From CAWHHZ01 sp963829355 (GTDB lineage Bacteria > Acidobacteriota > Thermoanaerobaculia > Gp7-AA8 > JAHWKK01): DNA of 64,000 bases. The stretch is taken from assembly GCA_963829355.1 (NCBI GenBank), contig CAWHHZ010000013.1, positions 310,001 to 374,000 on the forward strand. Reading direction: 5' to 3'. A model generated the notes under the pieces. That model was not told the origin of the DNA. It saw nothing but the letters and a program-made list of their open reading frames with translations, and made no database searches. Below, one piece after another: positions 8,651 to 17,588 of the stretch (within the stretch, counting starts at the first letter, position 1; the number at the start of each line of letters is the position of its first letter). A program made the translations under genes and the position numbers.

Positions 8651-9696
8651 GTCTCGAGCTCCGCCAGTGCTTCTGCCACGTCGCTGCTTTCGATGATGAT
8701 CTCCTCTCCCGCCCGTTCCGGGCCCTGGAAAAGGACCGGGTGCAGGACCTGCTCCAGAATCGACCTCAACGCTCTCGCGCCGAGCCGCTGCCTCAGGGCT
8801 GCTTCGGCGATGGCTCGCAGAGCTTCTTCGCTGAACTCGAGCCTGATCTGGTCGAGCCCGCACAGCCGCTGATACTCGGGAATGAGTGCCTCGCGGGGCT
8901 CGGTGAGGATCCGGATGAGATCATCAGCCGAGAGCATGTCCAGCTGCACGCGGACAGGGAGCCTTCCAAGAAACTCCGGCACGAAGCCGTAGTCCACGAG
9001 ATCCTCAGTGCTCACCGACCTCCCGTTTGCCATCTTCCGCGCGAGGAACCCGATGTTGCCGTGAATCTCCTCCTCGCCAAGTCCGGAGAACGAGCCGCTG
9101 CAGATGAACAGGACATTCGAGATGTCAATCTCCACATACTCGTGCTTGGTCCAGTGAGCCGTGACGTCGACGGGAACGAACAACTTCTCTCCCTCGAGGA
9201 TCTTCAGAAGAGACTGCTGCACTCCCTCTCCACCGATGTCTCGGCCGGCCGAGCCGGTCCGGCCAGCACCACCCCGACGGGCGAGCTTGTCGATCTCATC
9301 GATGAATACGATTCCGTTCTCCGCGTCCGTAACGTTCTGTTCGGTCTTGTAGAGGAGCCTTCCGATCGCCGCTTCGACATCCTCACCGTAATAACCCGCC
9401 TCGGTGAACGAGGTCGCGTCGTTGTAGGCAAAAGGAACGTCGAGAACCTTTGCGAGGGTCCGGGCAAGGTAGGTCTTGCCCGAGCCCGAGGGACCGATCA
9501 TCAGAATGTTCGACTTCTTGATCGAATCGTCGGGCGCGCCGAACTTCAAGTATTCAATTCTCTTGAGGTGGTTGTAGGCGGCGATCGAGAGGACCTCTTT
9601 CGCACGCTTCTGCCCTACGACGTACTGATCCAACTGGTCGTAGATGCGCCGCGGAGTGACGCGGAGGAACCGGTAGACCTCACGCTTTTCCTTCAT
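8647..9696 (-). CDS. ClpX-like AAA+ unfoldase lacking the N-terminal zinc finger
   Basis: The 349-residue protein aligns with the AAA+ core of ClpX: YVVGQKRAKEVLSIAAYNHLKR at the start, Walker A GPSGSGKT, the pore loop in AGYYGEDVE, Walker B VFIDEIDK, a GRLPV arginine-finger region and GARALRSI sensor 2. There is no upstream CxxC zinc-binding domain, and the RKH loop of true ClpX is replaced. An IGF-like tripeptide (NIGFLARKM) could dock ClpP. The ATG at 9696 has a weak GAGGCGAG site; upstream codons look noncoding. The GTGA overlap with ubiX indicates coupling. Whether it works with ClpP is unknown. Confidence 0.85.
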   Translation of the reverse strand: MKEKREVYRFLRVTPRRIYDQLDQYVVGQKRAKEVLSIAAYNHLKRIEYLKFGAPDDSIKKSNILMIGPSGSGKTYLARTLAKVLDVPFAYNDATSFTEAGYYGEDVEAAIGRLLYKTEQNVTDAENGIVFIDEIDKLARRGGAGRTGSAGRDIGGEGVQQSLLKILEGEKLFVPVDVTAHWTKHEYVEIDISNVLFICSGSFSGLGEEEIHGNIGFLARKMANGRSVSTEDLVDYGFVPEFLGRLPVRVQLDMLSADDLIRILTEPREALIPEYQRLCGLDQIRLEFSEEALRAIAEAALRQRLGARALRSILEQVLHPVLFQGPERAGEEIIIESSDVAEALAELET

Positions 9697-10177
9697 CGAC
9701 TCGCCTCGTGACGAGTATAGCCGTTTGTAGAGGGTTCCGCTGGTGACCTTCCGGTACTGACACTCCGCTCCCGGGAGCTTTCCACGTCGTAACGGCCATC
9801 GCAACGGGCCGAAGGCGATCGGCGTGAGTCGACGCTCCTCGAGCTTTGCCGTCAGAGATTCAGTTCTGGAATCGAGGGAGGGGAAAGGAACAACCCTCAC
9901 GACTGGAGTGGTGACCCTGCTGGCATTTCTCCTGGGAAAGCAAAAAATTTTGACGAGTCGAAATCGTCATGCTCGCGCGTAAACCATTCATTTGCAACGC
10001 GTTGCGCCGTTCTGTGCCCGCGGCTCCAGGCTTGAAGAATCCTTCGGCACGAAAGGGGGTGGTGCCGGGGGAAAAACGAAACATCGTCTGTGAGTGACCA
10101 GCAGTGTGAAACCAGTAGTGACAGCAGCAAAGAAATAGACAAGACAAACATACGAACAGTGGAAGGAGACGCAGCAA
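9697..10177. other. Intergenic region upstream of comEA and the ClpX-like gene
   Basis: This 480-bp divergent region has no credible gene. It includes an AT-rich patch at 9940-9960 (CAAAAAATTTTGACG) that may hold promoter elements for either direction, a palindrome GCAACGCGTTGC near 9990, a hairpin at 10045-10067, and an A-rich purine leader before comEA. I see no recognised riboswitch. Confidence 0.5.
10045..10067 (+). promoter_or_regulatory. Hairpin in the comEA leader
   Basis: CGGCAC at 10045-10050 can pair with GTGCCG at 10062-10067 around an 11-nt purine-rich loop, followed by GGGGAAAAA. It lies about 110 bp upstream of comEA. A regulatory role is only a guess. Confidence 0.3.
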
Positions 10178-10531
10178 ATGAACAGATTGTCCATGAAGAT
10201 CATCGTTCTCATCGTCGCCATCGTCGCGACATTCCCAGGGTTCGCCGCGGACGGTGATGCGGCGGCCCGGCCTGTCCTCAACGTCAACAGCGCGTCGGTC
10301 GAGCAACTGATGCTGTTGCCCCGCATCGGCCAGAAGACGGCCGAGCAGATCGTCGCATGGCGGGAGCAGAACGGGCCGTTCCGGAAGACGACCGACATTC
10401 TCCAGGTCAAGGGGATCGGTGACGCCTCATACGAGATGCTCGAGCCATACCTCATCCTGGAGGGCGAGACGACTCTGAGTGTCAAGCAGAAGGTGCCTCG
10501 CAGGTCCAAGCCCACCAACACGGCGGAGTAG
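10178..10531 (+). CDS. ComEA-like helix-hairpin-helix secreted protein
   Basis: The 117-residue protein has a signal peptide (hydrophobic residues 8-23, cleavage after GFAA) and a tandem helix-hairpin-helix domain: LNVNSASVEQLMLLPRIG and then ILQVKGIGDASYEML. ComEA-type proteins bind incoming double-stranded DNA in the periplasm during transformation. A GGAAGGAG site precedes the ATG. It is followed by a strong intrinsic terminator and then a pseudopilin gene, so both genes may serve DNA uptake or type IV pili. Confidence 0.85.
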   Translation: MNRLSMKIIVLIVAIVATFPGFAADGDAAARPVLNVNSASVEQLMLLPRIGQKTAEQIVAWREQNGPFRKTTDILQVKGIGDASYEMLEPYLILEGETTLSVKQKVPRRSKPTNTAE

Positions 10532-10548
10532 CGCCGTCCCACCAAACC

Positions 10549-10577
10549 GGGGCTGCCTTCGGGCAGCCCCGCCTTTT
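10549..10577 (+). terminator. Intrinsic terminator after comEA
   Basis: A perfect 9-bp stem GGGGCTGCC / GGCAGCCCC closed by a TTCG tetraloop (10549-10570) is followed by GCCTTTT. It sits 18 bp after the comEA stop and just before the pseudopilin gene. Confidence 0.85.
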
Positions 10578-10594
10578 ACCGAGGGGGTAGAGCC

Positions 10595-11197
10595 ATGGCA
10601 GCGAATGCGTGTCGGGACAGAGGTCATACCTTGATCGAGCTGTTGATCGTGGTTGCGATCGTCGCAGCGATGGTGCTGGTGTCGGTCCCGTCTTTCCGGA
10701 CGATGCAGAAGAGGGCGGCGGTTCGATCTGCCGCGCAGGAGATACGGTCGGCCTTCCACGCCGCGCGGAGCCAGGCGATCGCGACAGGAAGATCGACGGG
10801 ACTCCGGTTCAGCGAGGCCGACGACACCTGGTACTGGAGTCTCTACCAGGATGGAGACTGGGACGGTGTGAGAAACGCCGACATCAAGAGCGGGATTGAT
10901 CGTCGGCTGGCCGGCCCCCAGCGGATCCTGAGTGATGAGCGCCGGATAAGGATCGCGATGCCGTCATTCGCTCTGCTCGACCCCGACACGAACAAACCAC
11001 TCGGTCCGGAAGCGAAGCCGGTGCGGTTCGGAAACTCGCGGATCTGTTCCTTCTCTTCGCGCGGATCATCATCGTCAGGCACGATCTTCATGACCGATGG
11101 CTACAACCTGGTTGCAGCCGTGCGGGTGTTCGGGGCCACAGCAAGAATCCGGACGATGATCTACGACCCTGTGGACGGCACATGGGGGGACAAATGA
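10595..11197 (+). CDS. GspH/FimT-type pseudopilin
   Basis: The 200-residue protein has a class III prepilin leader: a short basic segment, then G-HTLIELLIVVAIVAAMVL, with Glu at +5 of the mature protein. The prepilin peptidase would cleave after this Gly. The C-terminal part fits the beta-rich GspH/FimT domain of minor pseudopilins from type II secretion or type IV pili. A GAGGGGG site precedes the start. No other pilus genes are nearby except comEA upstream. Confidence 0.85.
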   Translation: MAANACRDRGHTLIELLIVVAIVAAMVLVSVPSFRTMQKRAAVRSAAQEIRSAFHAARSQAIATGRSTGLRFSEADDTWYWSLYQDGDWDGVRNADIKSGIDRRLAGPQRILSDERRIRIAMPSFALLDPDTNKPLGPEAKPVRFGNSRICSFSSRGSSSSGTIFMTDGYNLVAAVRVFGATARIRTMIYDPVDGTWGDK

Positions 11198-11202
11198 GAC
11201 CG

Positions 11203-12822
11203 CTATCGCCGAATATCCAGATGTCTCACGTCATAGCTCGGAACGAGGACGAACTGTGTCTCTCTCATGAATCCGGCATCGAAAGCTTCGCTCAGGACCC
11301 TGCCGTCCATGTCACGCGCAACCGGCAGACCTCCCGCATAGAGAATCGTGGGAACGAGATCGGTCACCGCCGCAGTCGTCTCGCCCGCCCCGGATACCGT
11401 CCCCGGCCCTTTGATCAGGATGAAGCCGTCCGCCTCACCAGTGTGGGGACTGAGGCGCGATTCGAAGTAGCTCTGGATATCGTCGGGAGTGTAGTGCGGA
11501 GTGATCGAACTCGGAGAGACGACCACGAGAAGGTCATCGCTGACGGCATCACGAAGCTCCTCGAGTCCAGAGCCAATTTCCTCGAGCCATGCACGCACTG
11601 CCAGACCTTTTATCGATATCGGAGAAGGGAGCTCGTTGCCCGAAAGCCCGAGCGGTTCCTGGAGCTCCGCCAGCCCGTTGAGCGACACCATGATGAGTGC
11701 AGGAGACTCTTTGGCAGCCAGACGGCCAGCCTGATCGAGCAGAGCGCGGTCATGAGCCACAGCGTTCCGAACAATCTGGATGTGCTCTCCCAGAGCTTCA
11801 TACCGCGGACTCAGGACAGTTGCAGCTGCATCCTCCTCCGAAGTCTTCCTTTCAGACAGCCCTGGCCACGACAAGACCGCGACATTCTTGCCCACATTTT
11901 CAAAGATTGCCCAGGCCGGGAGCGCTTCACCGGAAGGAAGGGGTGCGATCTGCCGAGAGACGGGAGGGACGAGTCCCCACCGCTCGAAAGAGACTCCATT
12001 CGGCAGAAGGAGGTACGGCTCCCCCGGCGGATTGAGAGGCGTCATCCACGAGTAGTGTCCGGCGACGCCATGGCGGTAAGGGAGCTTTCCGGTGGTGAGA
12101 GAGGCCCAGATCGAACGACGGCTGGTCGTGGGAAATGGCTCCACCCGGGCAAAGAACTCATTTTCCCTTTCATGAAAAAAGGGCAGGTGCTGTTCCGGCT
12201 CGAGCTGAATCAGCCAGTCGTGCGAGATCGCGCCGAGGGCGACGACGATGATCGTCGGAGCGGGCGGAGATTCATCGACACTGACCGTCACGCTCTCCCG
12301 TTCCGTGAAGATGAAAGCTTTGCGCCTCTGATGGAGAAGAAAGCCGGCAGTCAGCAGGAGGAGGCATCCGACAACGAAGATGATCTGCGACACCCGTTTC
12401 TTTGCGGTGCGTTCGAACAACCAGAGAACGAACAGGATGAATGCCGCGATCCCGATGGTGATCGTGGCGCGCTTCAGATTCCGGACGGCGGGCACGGGGA
12501 GGTAGATCCTCAAAGTGAGGTAGTGCCCCCAGTAGACGAACGCCGTGAACCACGTGACGAAGGTCATGATCCCGAACCCATGCGGGCGGAACTCCTCGGG
12601 GGGAAACAATCTCCGACGGACGAGCCTCAGCCCCCAGAGAATCGTTCCGAACAGCACACCACAGTAGAAGCCGTAGCCGAGATTGATCCAGGTGAGCTTG
12701 TTGGACGTGATCTCGATCTGCGGGTTCAGGTAGTAGAGCAGGTGCGACATGAAGATGCCGAAGGCTGCGCCCGCCGCGAAGCGTCTCCAGTAACCGGGGG
12801 GAATGCGAAACCGATCAGACAT
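11203..12822 (-). CDS. Membrane protein with degenerate alkaline-phosphatase-superfamily domain
   Basis: The 539-residue protein has about five transmembrane helices in its first 180 residues, then an extracytoplasmic domain of the type I phosphodiesterase/sulfatase fold. The Thr nucleophile region is recognisable (PFPTTSRRSIWASLTTGKLPYRHG), as is the C-terminal TDLVPTILYAGGLPVARDMDG. But the metal ligands look lost: VALGAISHDW where an Asp-Gly pair is expected, and VVVSPSSITP where SDHG is expected. The ATG at 12822 is chosen because the longer start would overlap the divergent methyltransferase gene. Confidence 0.75.
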   Translation of the reverse strand: MSDRFRIPPGYWRRFAAGAAFGIFMSHLLYYLNPQIEITSNKLTWINLGYGFYCGVLFGTILWGLRLVRRRLFPPEEFRPHGFGIMTFVTWFTAFVYWGHYLTLRIYLPVPAVRNLKRATITIGIAAFILFVLWLFERTAKKRVSQIIFVVGCLLLLTAGFLLHQRRKAFIFTERESVTVSVDESPPAPTIIVVALGAISHDWLIQLEPEQHLPFFHERENEFFARVEPFPTTSRRSIWASLTTGKLPYRHGVAGHYSWMTPLNPPGEPYLLLPNGVSFERWGLVPPVSRQIAPLPSGEALPAWAIFENVGKNVAVLSWPGLSERKTSEEDAAATVLSPRYEALGEHIQIVRNAVAHDRALLDQAGRLAAKESPALIMVSLNGLAELQEPLGLSGNELPSPISIKGLAVRAWLEEIGSGLEELRDAVSDDLLVVVSPSSITPHYTPDDIQSYFESRLSPHTGEADGFILIKGPGTVSGAGETTAAVTDLVPTILYAGGLPVARDMDGRVLSEAFDAGFMRETQFVLVPSYDVRHLDIRR

Positions 12823-12860
12823 CTGTCGGGTGATGCTACACGAATCTCGAGGAGGATCGG

Positions 12861-15800
12861 ATGACGTCTTCACCTCTGATCACCCGCCACGGTCGTTCCC
12901 CGGCTCTCGAGTTGTTCGAGAGTCTCGGCTACGAGCTCGATCCCGTGAAAGTGAACCTCGAGGAATGGGCGGATGCGGGATTCGATCTCGGGCTGCGGCG
13001 GGGCGACTGCCTCGATCATCTTTCGCGGGTCGACGAGGTGGAGATCCTCAGCCTCCGGTCCGTTGATCCTTTTTCTGCCACGAAAGTCCTCGAATCGTAC
13101 AGGTCCTTCAACAGGATTCTCCGGCCCCTCATCGCACTCGAACGCGGAACCGGGCAGCTCGAGCTCTGGGGGTGGGCGGCGAATGGGCGGCCCGGTCGTC
13201 TGGAGATTCCGGCCTCGGATCTTCCGGCTGAGGTTTCACGCCGTCTCGATCTTCTCTCTTCGCGACCTTGCCACGACCTCGGCTCCCGCGTCGAGATCGC
13301 ACTGAGCAGGGAGACGATCTCCAACCGATTTTTTCGAGGGTTCTCGTCTGCCGTCGAGTCGATCGTGGAGGAGCTTGCCCGCAGGGGATTACCCGCGGAG
13401 GATGCCCGCGAATGGGCGGTGCTCTTCCTTTCCCGCACGCTCTTCCTCTTCTTCATACAGGAAAAGGAGTGGCTGGATGGGGACCGCTTTTTTCTGCTGA
13501 ACAGACCGGAATCGATCCGCCGTGAAGGATCGATTTATCGGTCCTTCTTCGAGCCGCTCTTCTTCGACTGTCTCAACGAACGCCCGGCGCGGCGGAATGC
13601 CGCGGCACGAAGGCTCGGCCGGGTTCCGTATCTGAATGGAGGACTGTTCCGGCGATCACCTTTCGAAGAGCGCCATCGACACATCGACATTCCTGATGAG
13701 CTCGTCCTGCAGATACTGCAGGACGTGTTCAGCCGCTTTCCCTTCACGATCAAGGAGGACGATGATTCGCTCGTTGCAATCGATCCGGAGATGCTCGGTC
13801 ACGTGTTCGAGTCGCTCATGGAGCAGGGCGAGCGTGCGCGAAGCGGAAGTTTCTACACTCCCAGAGATGTAGTTGACCATCTGACGGAAAGAGCGCTGTG
13901 GACCTGGCTGGGAGTGAGCCGCGACGCGAGCCTGGAGGAGCTCGAGATCAGCGAGCGCCGCAGATTACTCGAGCGCCTCCGCGAGATCACGGTACTGGAT
14001 CCGGCGTGTGGATCGGGTGCATTTCTGCTGGCTGCCCTGCGGCAGATCGAAGCCATGCGTGCAGCGTGCGGCGATATGCTCGCTCCGGATCTGTTGCGGC
14101 AGGACATCGTCGAACGCTCACTTTTCGGTGTCGACCTCAAACGCGAAGCAGTACAGCTTTGCGAATTGCGCCTGTGGCTCGCGATCGTGGCGCCGAGACC
14201 CGCAGGCGTGGAGGCCATCCCTTCGATCCAGCCTCTTCCGAATCTCGATCGGAACATCCTCCAGGGGAACGCGCTGATCGATCCGGTTACTCTTCAGGCC
14301 GACCAGCGGCTGTCGGTCTACAGATCGTGGAGTCGTGCCATCAGGGAACGCACGGAGGTGACTGAGGCGTACCGTCATTCGGTTGGAAAGCGGCGTGCGG
14401 ATCTGCGCGCACGCCTTCGAGAGTCCGATCTCTCGCTGGGCTCGAGCCTGCTCGAGCAGGCGATCGCGAACGAACAAGCGGACCTCGAGCGGCTCGAGTC
14501 GCAGGCCGACCTCTTTGGAATCGAGTCACGCTCCCGCAGCAGCTCAGCGGTGAAGGAACGAATCGACGAACTGAAGGGGGAGCTGAACCGGCTGCGGAAG
14601 GGTGAAATAGGATTCTTCTCCTTCGATCTTCATTTCAGCTCAGTCATGGGCAGGGGAGGCTTCGATCTGGTCACGGGTAATCCGCCGTGGGTGCGGGGCG
14701 CCAATCTCAGTCGTTCGATCCGGAGGACGCTGAGGCAACGATACAAGTGGCTGCGAACGGCCGCTGGGGAGAGGACGCCGTTCCCGCAGTTCGAGCTCTC
14801 GGTTCTGTTTCTGGAGAGAGCATCCACGGTGGCGCAGCCGCGCGGAGTCGTGTCGATGCTCGTTCCGGGGAAAATCCTGAAGGCGTTCTACGCCGAGCGC
14901 TGCAGAACCGAGCTGCTGCAACATCACACCCTCTGTGCGATCGACGACTGGAGCCGCGACGATTCAATGTTCGAGGCGGATACGTTTCCGGTCGGCCTCA
15001 CGTTCAGCCCTGAGCCCCGAGATCATCCGATCGAGATCGTCCGGGACGGCGAGACCTGGGAGGCCACTCCGCACGGACTCCAGATCGCCGCCGGGGCGGG
15101 AGGGTGGTCCATTCTTCCCGAGCGGCTGAACCGGGAGCTGGGAGAAATCTGGCGCAGGCACGATTCGCTCTCCACTGCCCTCGCACGGATGCCGGTCATG
15201 GGTGTGAAGACCGGGGCGAACTCCATCTACTTCCTCGATCGTGTATCGCTCGATGAGGAGGGTGCAGTCATCGACCGGGGGATCAGAATCCCGTGGAAGG
15301 CTCTCACGCGCTGCATACGGGGCCGTGACGTGCGGCGGTGGAGGGCGGAGGACTCGACGTGGATGCTGTGGCCGGAGGAGCCCGGTTCTCCCGGATGGAA
15401 GAGGACATTCGCTGCCGCGTTCGACGTTCCGCTCGAAGAGCTCCGGCTGGCCTACGTGAAGCCGGAGCATCTTGGATGGAAGGTTGTCTGGAAGGACGTT
15501 GCGACGCGGATCGAGGCCGTGGTCGTACCTGCCACGGTCGAGGTCATGGGGCACCAGGTGCCGCTTCTCCCGAATCAGACTCTCTACTGCCTCGACGCCG
15601 GCTCACTCGACGGGAGCTATCTGCAGGCCGCGATTCTGAACTCGACGTTGGCGAGCGCGCTCGCTGCGGCGATCGCCGAGCCCGCGAAGGATGATCATTA
15701 CCGCTTCTTCGCACGCACCATCGCGCAGCTTCCCTGGCCGAGTGTCGATCCGTGTGGAGAAACGGGCCGAGAGCTGGTGAGACTCTCTCGGGCCGCGCAC

Positions 15801-15896
15801 GCGGGAGCAGACGTGCAGCAGAGAATCGACAAGCTCGTTGCTACCCTCTACGGAGCGCCTGATGATCTCGTCGATTCTCTGGCCCGGTGGTTCTGA
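12861..15896 (+). CDS. Eco57I-class N6-adenine DNA methyltransferase with target-recognition region
   Basis: This 1011-residue protein has SAM motif I VLDPACGSGAFLLAAL at residues 378-393 and the catalytic NPPW at 607-610, which define a gamma/Eco57I-type adenine-N6 methyltransferase. The first 330 residues are helix-rich with FLSRTLFLFFIQEKEWLDGD, seen in type IIG and PglX-like enzymes. A charged helical insert lies at about 500-590. The last 300 residues (GVKTGANSIYFLD, RGRDVRRW, IAQLPWPSV) resemble a TaqI/Eco57I specificity domain. I see no PD-(D/E)xK nuclease motif. AGGAGG at 12850-12855 fixes the start. It overlaps the helicase gene by 35 bp. Confidence 0.85.
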   Translation: MTSSPLITRHGRSPALELFESLGYELDPVKVNLEEWADAGFDLGLRRGDCLDHLSRVDEVEILSLRSVDPFSATKVLESYRSFNRILRPLIALERGTGQLELWGWAANGRPGRLEIPASDLPAEVSRRLDLLSSRPCHDLGSRVEIALSRETISNRFFRGFSSAVESIVEELARRGLPAEDAREWAVLFLSRTLFLFFIQEKEWLDGDRFFLLNRPESIRREGSIYRSFFEPLFFDCLNERPARRNAAARRLGRVPYLNGGLFRRSPFEERHRHIDIPDELVLQILQDVFSRFPFTIKEDDDSLVAIDPEMLGHVFESLMEQGERARSGSFYTPRDVVDHLTERALWTWLGVSRDASLEELEISERRRLLERLREITVLDPACGSGAFLLAALRQIEAMRAACGDMLAPDLLRQDIVERSLFGVDLKREAVQLCELRLWLAIVAPRPAGVEAIPSIQPLPNLDRNILQGNALIDPVTLQADQRLSVYRSWSRAIRERTEVTEAYRHSVGKRRADLRARLRESDLSLGSSLLEQAIANEQADLERLESQADLFGIESRSRSSSAVKERIDELKGELNRLRKGEIGFFSFDLHFSSVMGRGGFDLVTGNPPWVRGANLSRSIRRTLRQRYKWLRTAAGERTPFPQFELSVLFLERASTVAQPRGVVSMLVPGKILKAFYAERCRTELLQHHTLCAIDDWSRDDSMFEADTFPVGLTFSPEPRDHPIEIVRDGETWEATPHGLQIAAGAGGWSILPERLNRELGEIWRRHDSLSTALARMPVMGVKTGANSIYFLDRVSLDEEGAVIDRGIRIPWKALTRCIRGRDVRRWRAEDSTWMLWPEEPGSPGWKRTFAAAFDVPLEELRLAYVKPEHLGWKVVWKDVATRIEAVVVPATVEVMGHQVPLLPNQTLYCLDAGSLDGSYLQAAILNSTLASALAAAIAEPAKDDHYRFFARTIAQLPWPSVDPCGETGRELVRLSRAAHAGADVQQRIDKLVATLYGAPDDLVDSLARWF

Positions 15897-17553
15897 AGAG
15901 GACCTGCCCACCCTCGCGGCCCATCAGGAGCAGGCAGTGGCATGGGTGCGGGAACGACTCGACCGCTACGGCGGTGCGATCCTCGCCGATGAGCCGGGGC
16001 TCGGAAAGAGCTGGGTGGCAGCGGTTGTTCTTCGGGAGAAAATCAGTCGTGGTCAGACGGTGGAGCTCGTCGTTCCGGCTTCCCTGCGAACGATGTGGAG
16101 TGAAGTGCGAAGCATCTTCTCCATCGAGGCATCGGTCGTCACACACGAAGCAATCCGACGTGGATTGCAGCCCGCAGCGGAGGCTGACTTCGTGGTCGTC
16201 GACGAAGCGCACCGGTTCCGAAACGAAGCGACGAAGGGGTGGAGTCATCTCGGCAGACGGCTGATCGGATCGCAGGCGCTCTTTCTGACAGCGACTCCGA
16301 TCTGGAATGCACCTTCGGATCTTCTGGCCCTTCTGCGACTGCTGGTCGCCGACCATACGCTTCGACTGGCGGGAGTCGCATCGATCGAGTCGAGTCTCGA
16401 CTCACCTACAGGTCGGGCGAGAATCGTCGACCAGCTGGTGCTGCGGCGGAGTCCGAGGGTACTTGCGGAGAATTTGCGTTTCGGCGAGCTGCGCCGGCGG
16501 ACGATCCAGTACCCGGTGCCGGACTCGTGGAGCGACATTCTGGAGGGTCTCGAGAAACTTCGATTTCCCCACGCTCTCGGCGTCAGCACATCGATCCTTT
16601 CGCAGCTGATGATCCTGAGGCTTCACTCGAGTCCAACAGCTCTCCGAGCGACTCTGGAGCGTCAGCTCCGCTTCTGCCGGACGGGGCTCGACCTGCTCAG
16701 GGACGGCTACCGTCTGAACCGGAGGGAGTTCAGAGATCTCTTCGAGGTCGAGGACCTGGTGCAGGGAATGCTCTTTCCTCAACTCTTCCTCGAGCCTGAG
16801 AACGTGCCTGATGCCGACGACCTTCAGAGTGAGATCGGTCGGCTCGAGATGATCCTCGTCTCGATCGACGATATGGGCGCCCCGAAGCTCGATCGCCTCG
16901 TCGAAGAAGTCACAGCGTCACGGTCGCCGTCGCTCATCTTCGTGGCCGCCGTCGACACAGCGAAGGAGCTGTTCAGACATCTGTCGCCCCTCGTGCGGTG
17001 CGGGCTCGCAACGGGGATGCACTGCCGGTCGCGGAGGGGCGGAATGACGGTCGGAGAGCTGACGGTGGCGTTTCAGGATGGACAGCTCGATCATCTGATC
17101 ATGACCGATCTCGGCGGAGAAGGGCTCAATCTCCAGAGAGCCGATCGAGTGATTCATTACGATCTTCCATGGTCGCCGATGCGAGTGGAGCAGAGGAACG
17201 GGCGTGCGAGACGGATCGGTCGTGATGGCCGGCCGCTGGAAGTGATCACGTTCCGTCCTGAGCGAGGCGTGCTTCCGACTCTGGAGGCCGTCGAGGTCAA
17301 AGCACGGGAACACGAGGGGTTCTGGATATGCACTGAGACGCGGCTGCCCAGCGACGTTTCGCTCGAGCGGCTGCCTGCACGGATCGCAGGGAGTCATCCA
17401 CAGGCCCGGCTATGGAAGCGATTCGCCACCTCGGATCGTGAGTGGCTGCTCCGCCGGCATCGGCCCGCAGTCGAGCGCATGATGGAAGAAGTGGAAACGC
17501 GAGCGGAGCTGGACGAGTTGATTCGGATGGTCGCGATCGAAGAAACCAGGTAA
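15862..17553 (+). CDS. SNF2-family DNA helicase/translocase coupled to the methyltransferase
   Basis: The 563-residue protein has a superfamily 2 core: motif I ADEPGLGKS (residues 42-50), DEAH (114-117), FLTATPIW, motif V MTDLGGEGLNLQ (414-425) and motif VI QRNGRARRIGR (444-454), the pattern of SNF2/RapA translocases. A helical insert separates the lobes. The C-terminus shows no nuclease or extra domain. The ATG at 15862, with GGAG eight bases upstream, lies inside the end of the methyltransferase gene, so the two are translationally coupled. I infer a DNA modification/defence pair. Confidence 0.85.
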   Translation: MISSILWPGGSEEDLPTLAAHQEQAVAWVRERLDRYGGAILADEPGLGKSWVAAVVLREKISRGQTVELVVPASLRTMWSEVRSIFSIEASVVTHEAIRRGLQPAAEADFVVVDEAHRFRNEATKGWSHLGRRLIGSQALFLTATPIWNAPSDLLALLRLLVADHTLRLAGVASIESSLDSPTGRARIVDQLVLRRSPRVLAENLRFGELRRRTIQYPVPDSWSDILEGLEKLRFPHALGVSTSILSQLMILRLHSSPTALRATLERQLRFCRTGLDLLRDGYRLNRREFRDLFEVEDLVQGMLFPQLFLEPENVPDADDLQSEIGRLEMILVSIDDMGAPKLDRLVEEVTASRSPSLIFVAAVDTAKELFRHLSPLVRCGLATGMHCRSRRGGMTVGELTVAFQDGQLDHLIMTDLGGEGLNLQRADRVIHYDLPWSPMRVEQRNGRARRIGRDGRPLEVITFRPERGVLPTLEAVEVKAREHEGFWICTETRLPSDVSLERLPARIAGSHPQARLWKRFATSDREWLLRRHRPAVERMMEEVETRAELDELIRMVAIEETR

Positions 17554-17588
17554 CTGCCGGGGTAAGGTCGACTCTGAAAGCACGAGGC

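Noticed and set aside
9940..10177. c-di-GMP (GEMM) riboswitch before comEA
   Set aside because: A short TAAACCATT stretch recalls it, but the conserved GGGACGCAAAGCC core is missing.
11182..12864. Plus-strand open frame of 560 codons
   Set aside because: Antisense to the phosphatase-like membrane protein; composition is charged and repetitive with no family signs.
12861..17553. Complete DISARM or BREX system
   Set aside because: Only a methyltransferase and a helicase are present; drmA, drmB, drmC, brxC/pglY, pglZ and similar genes are absent on both sides.
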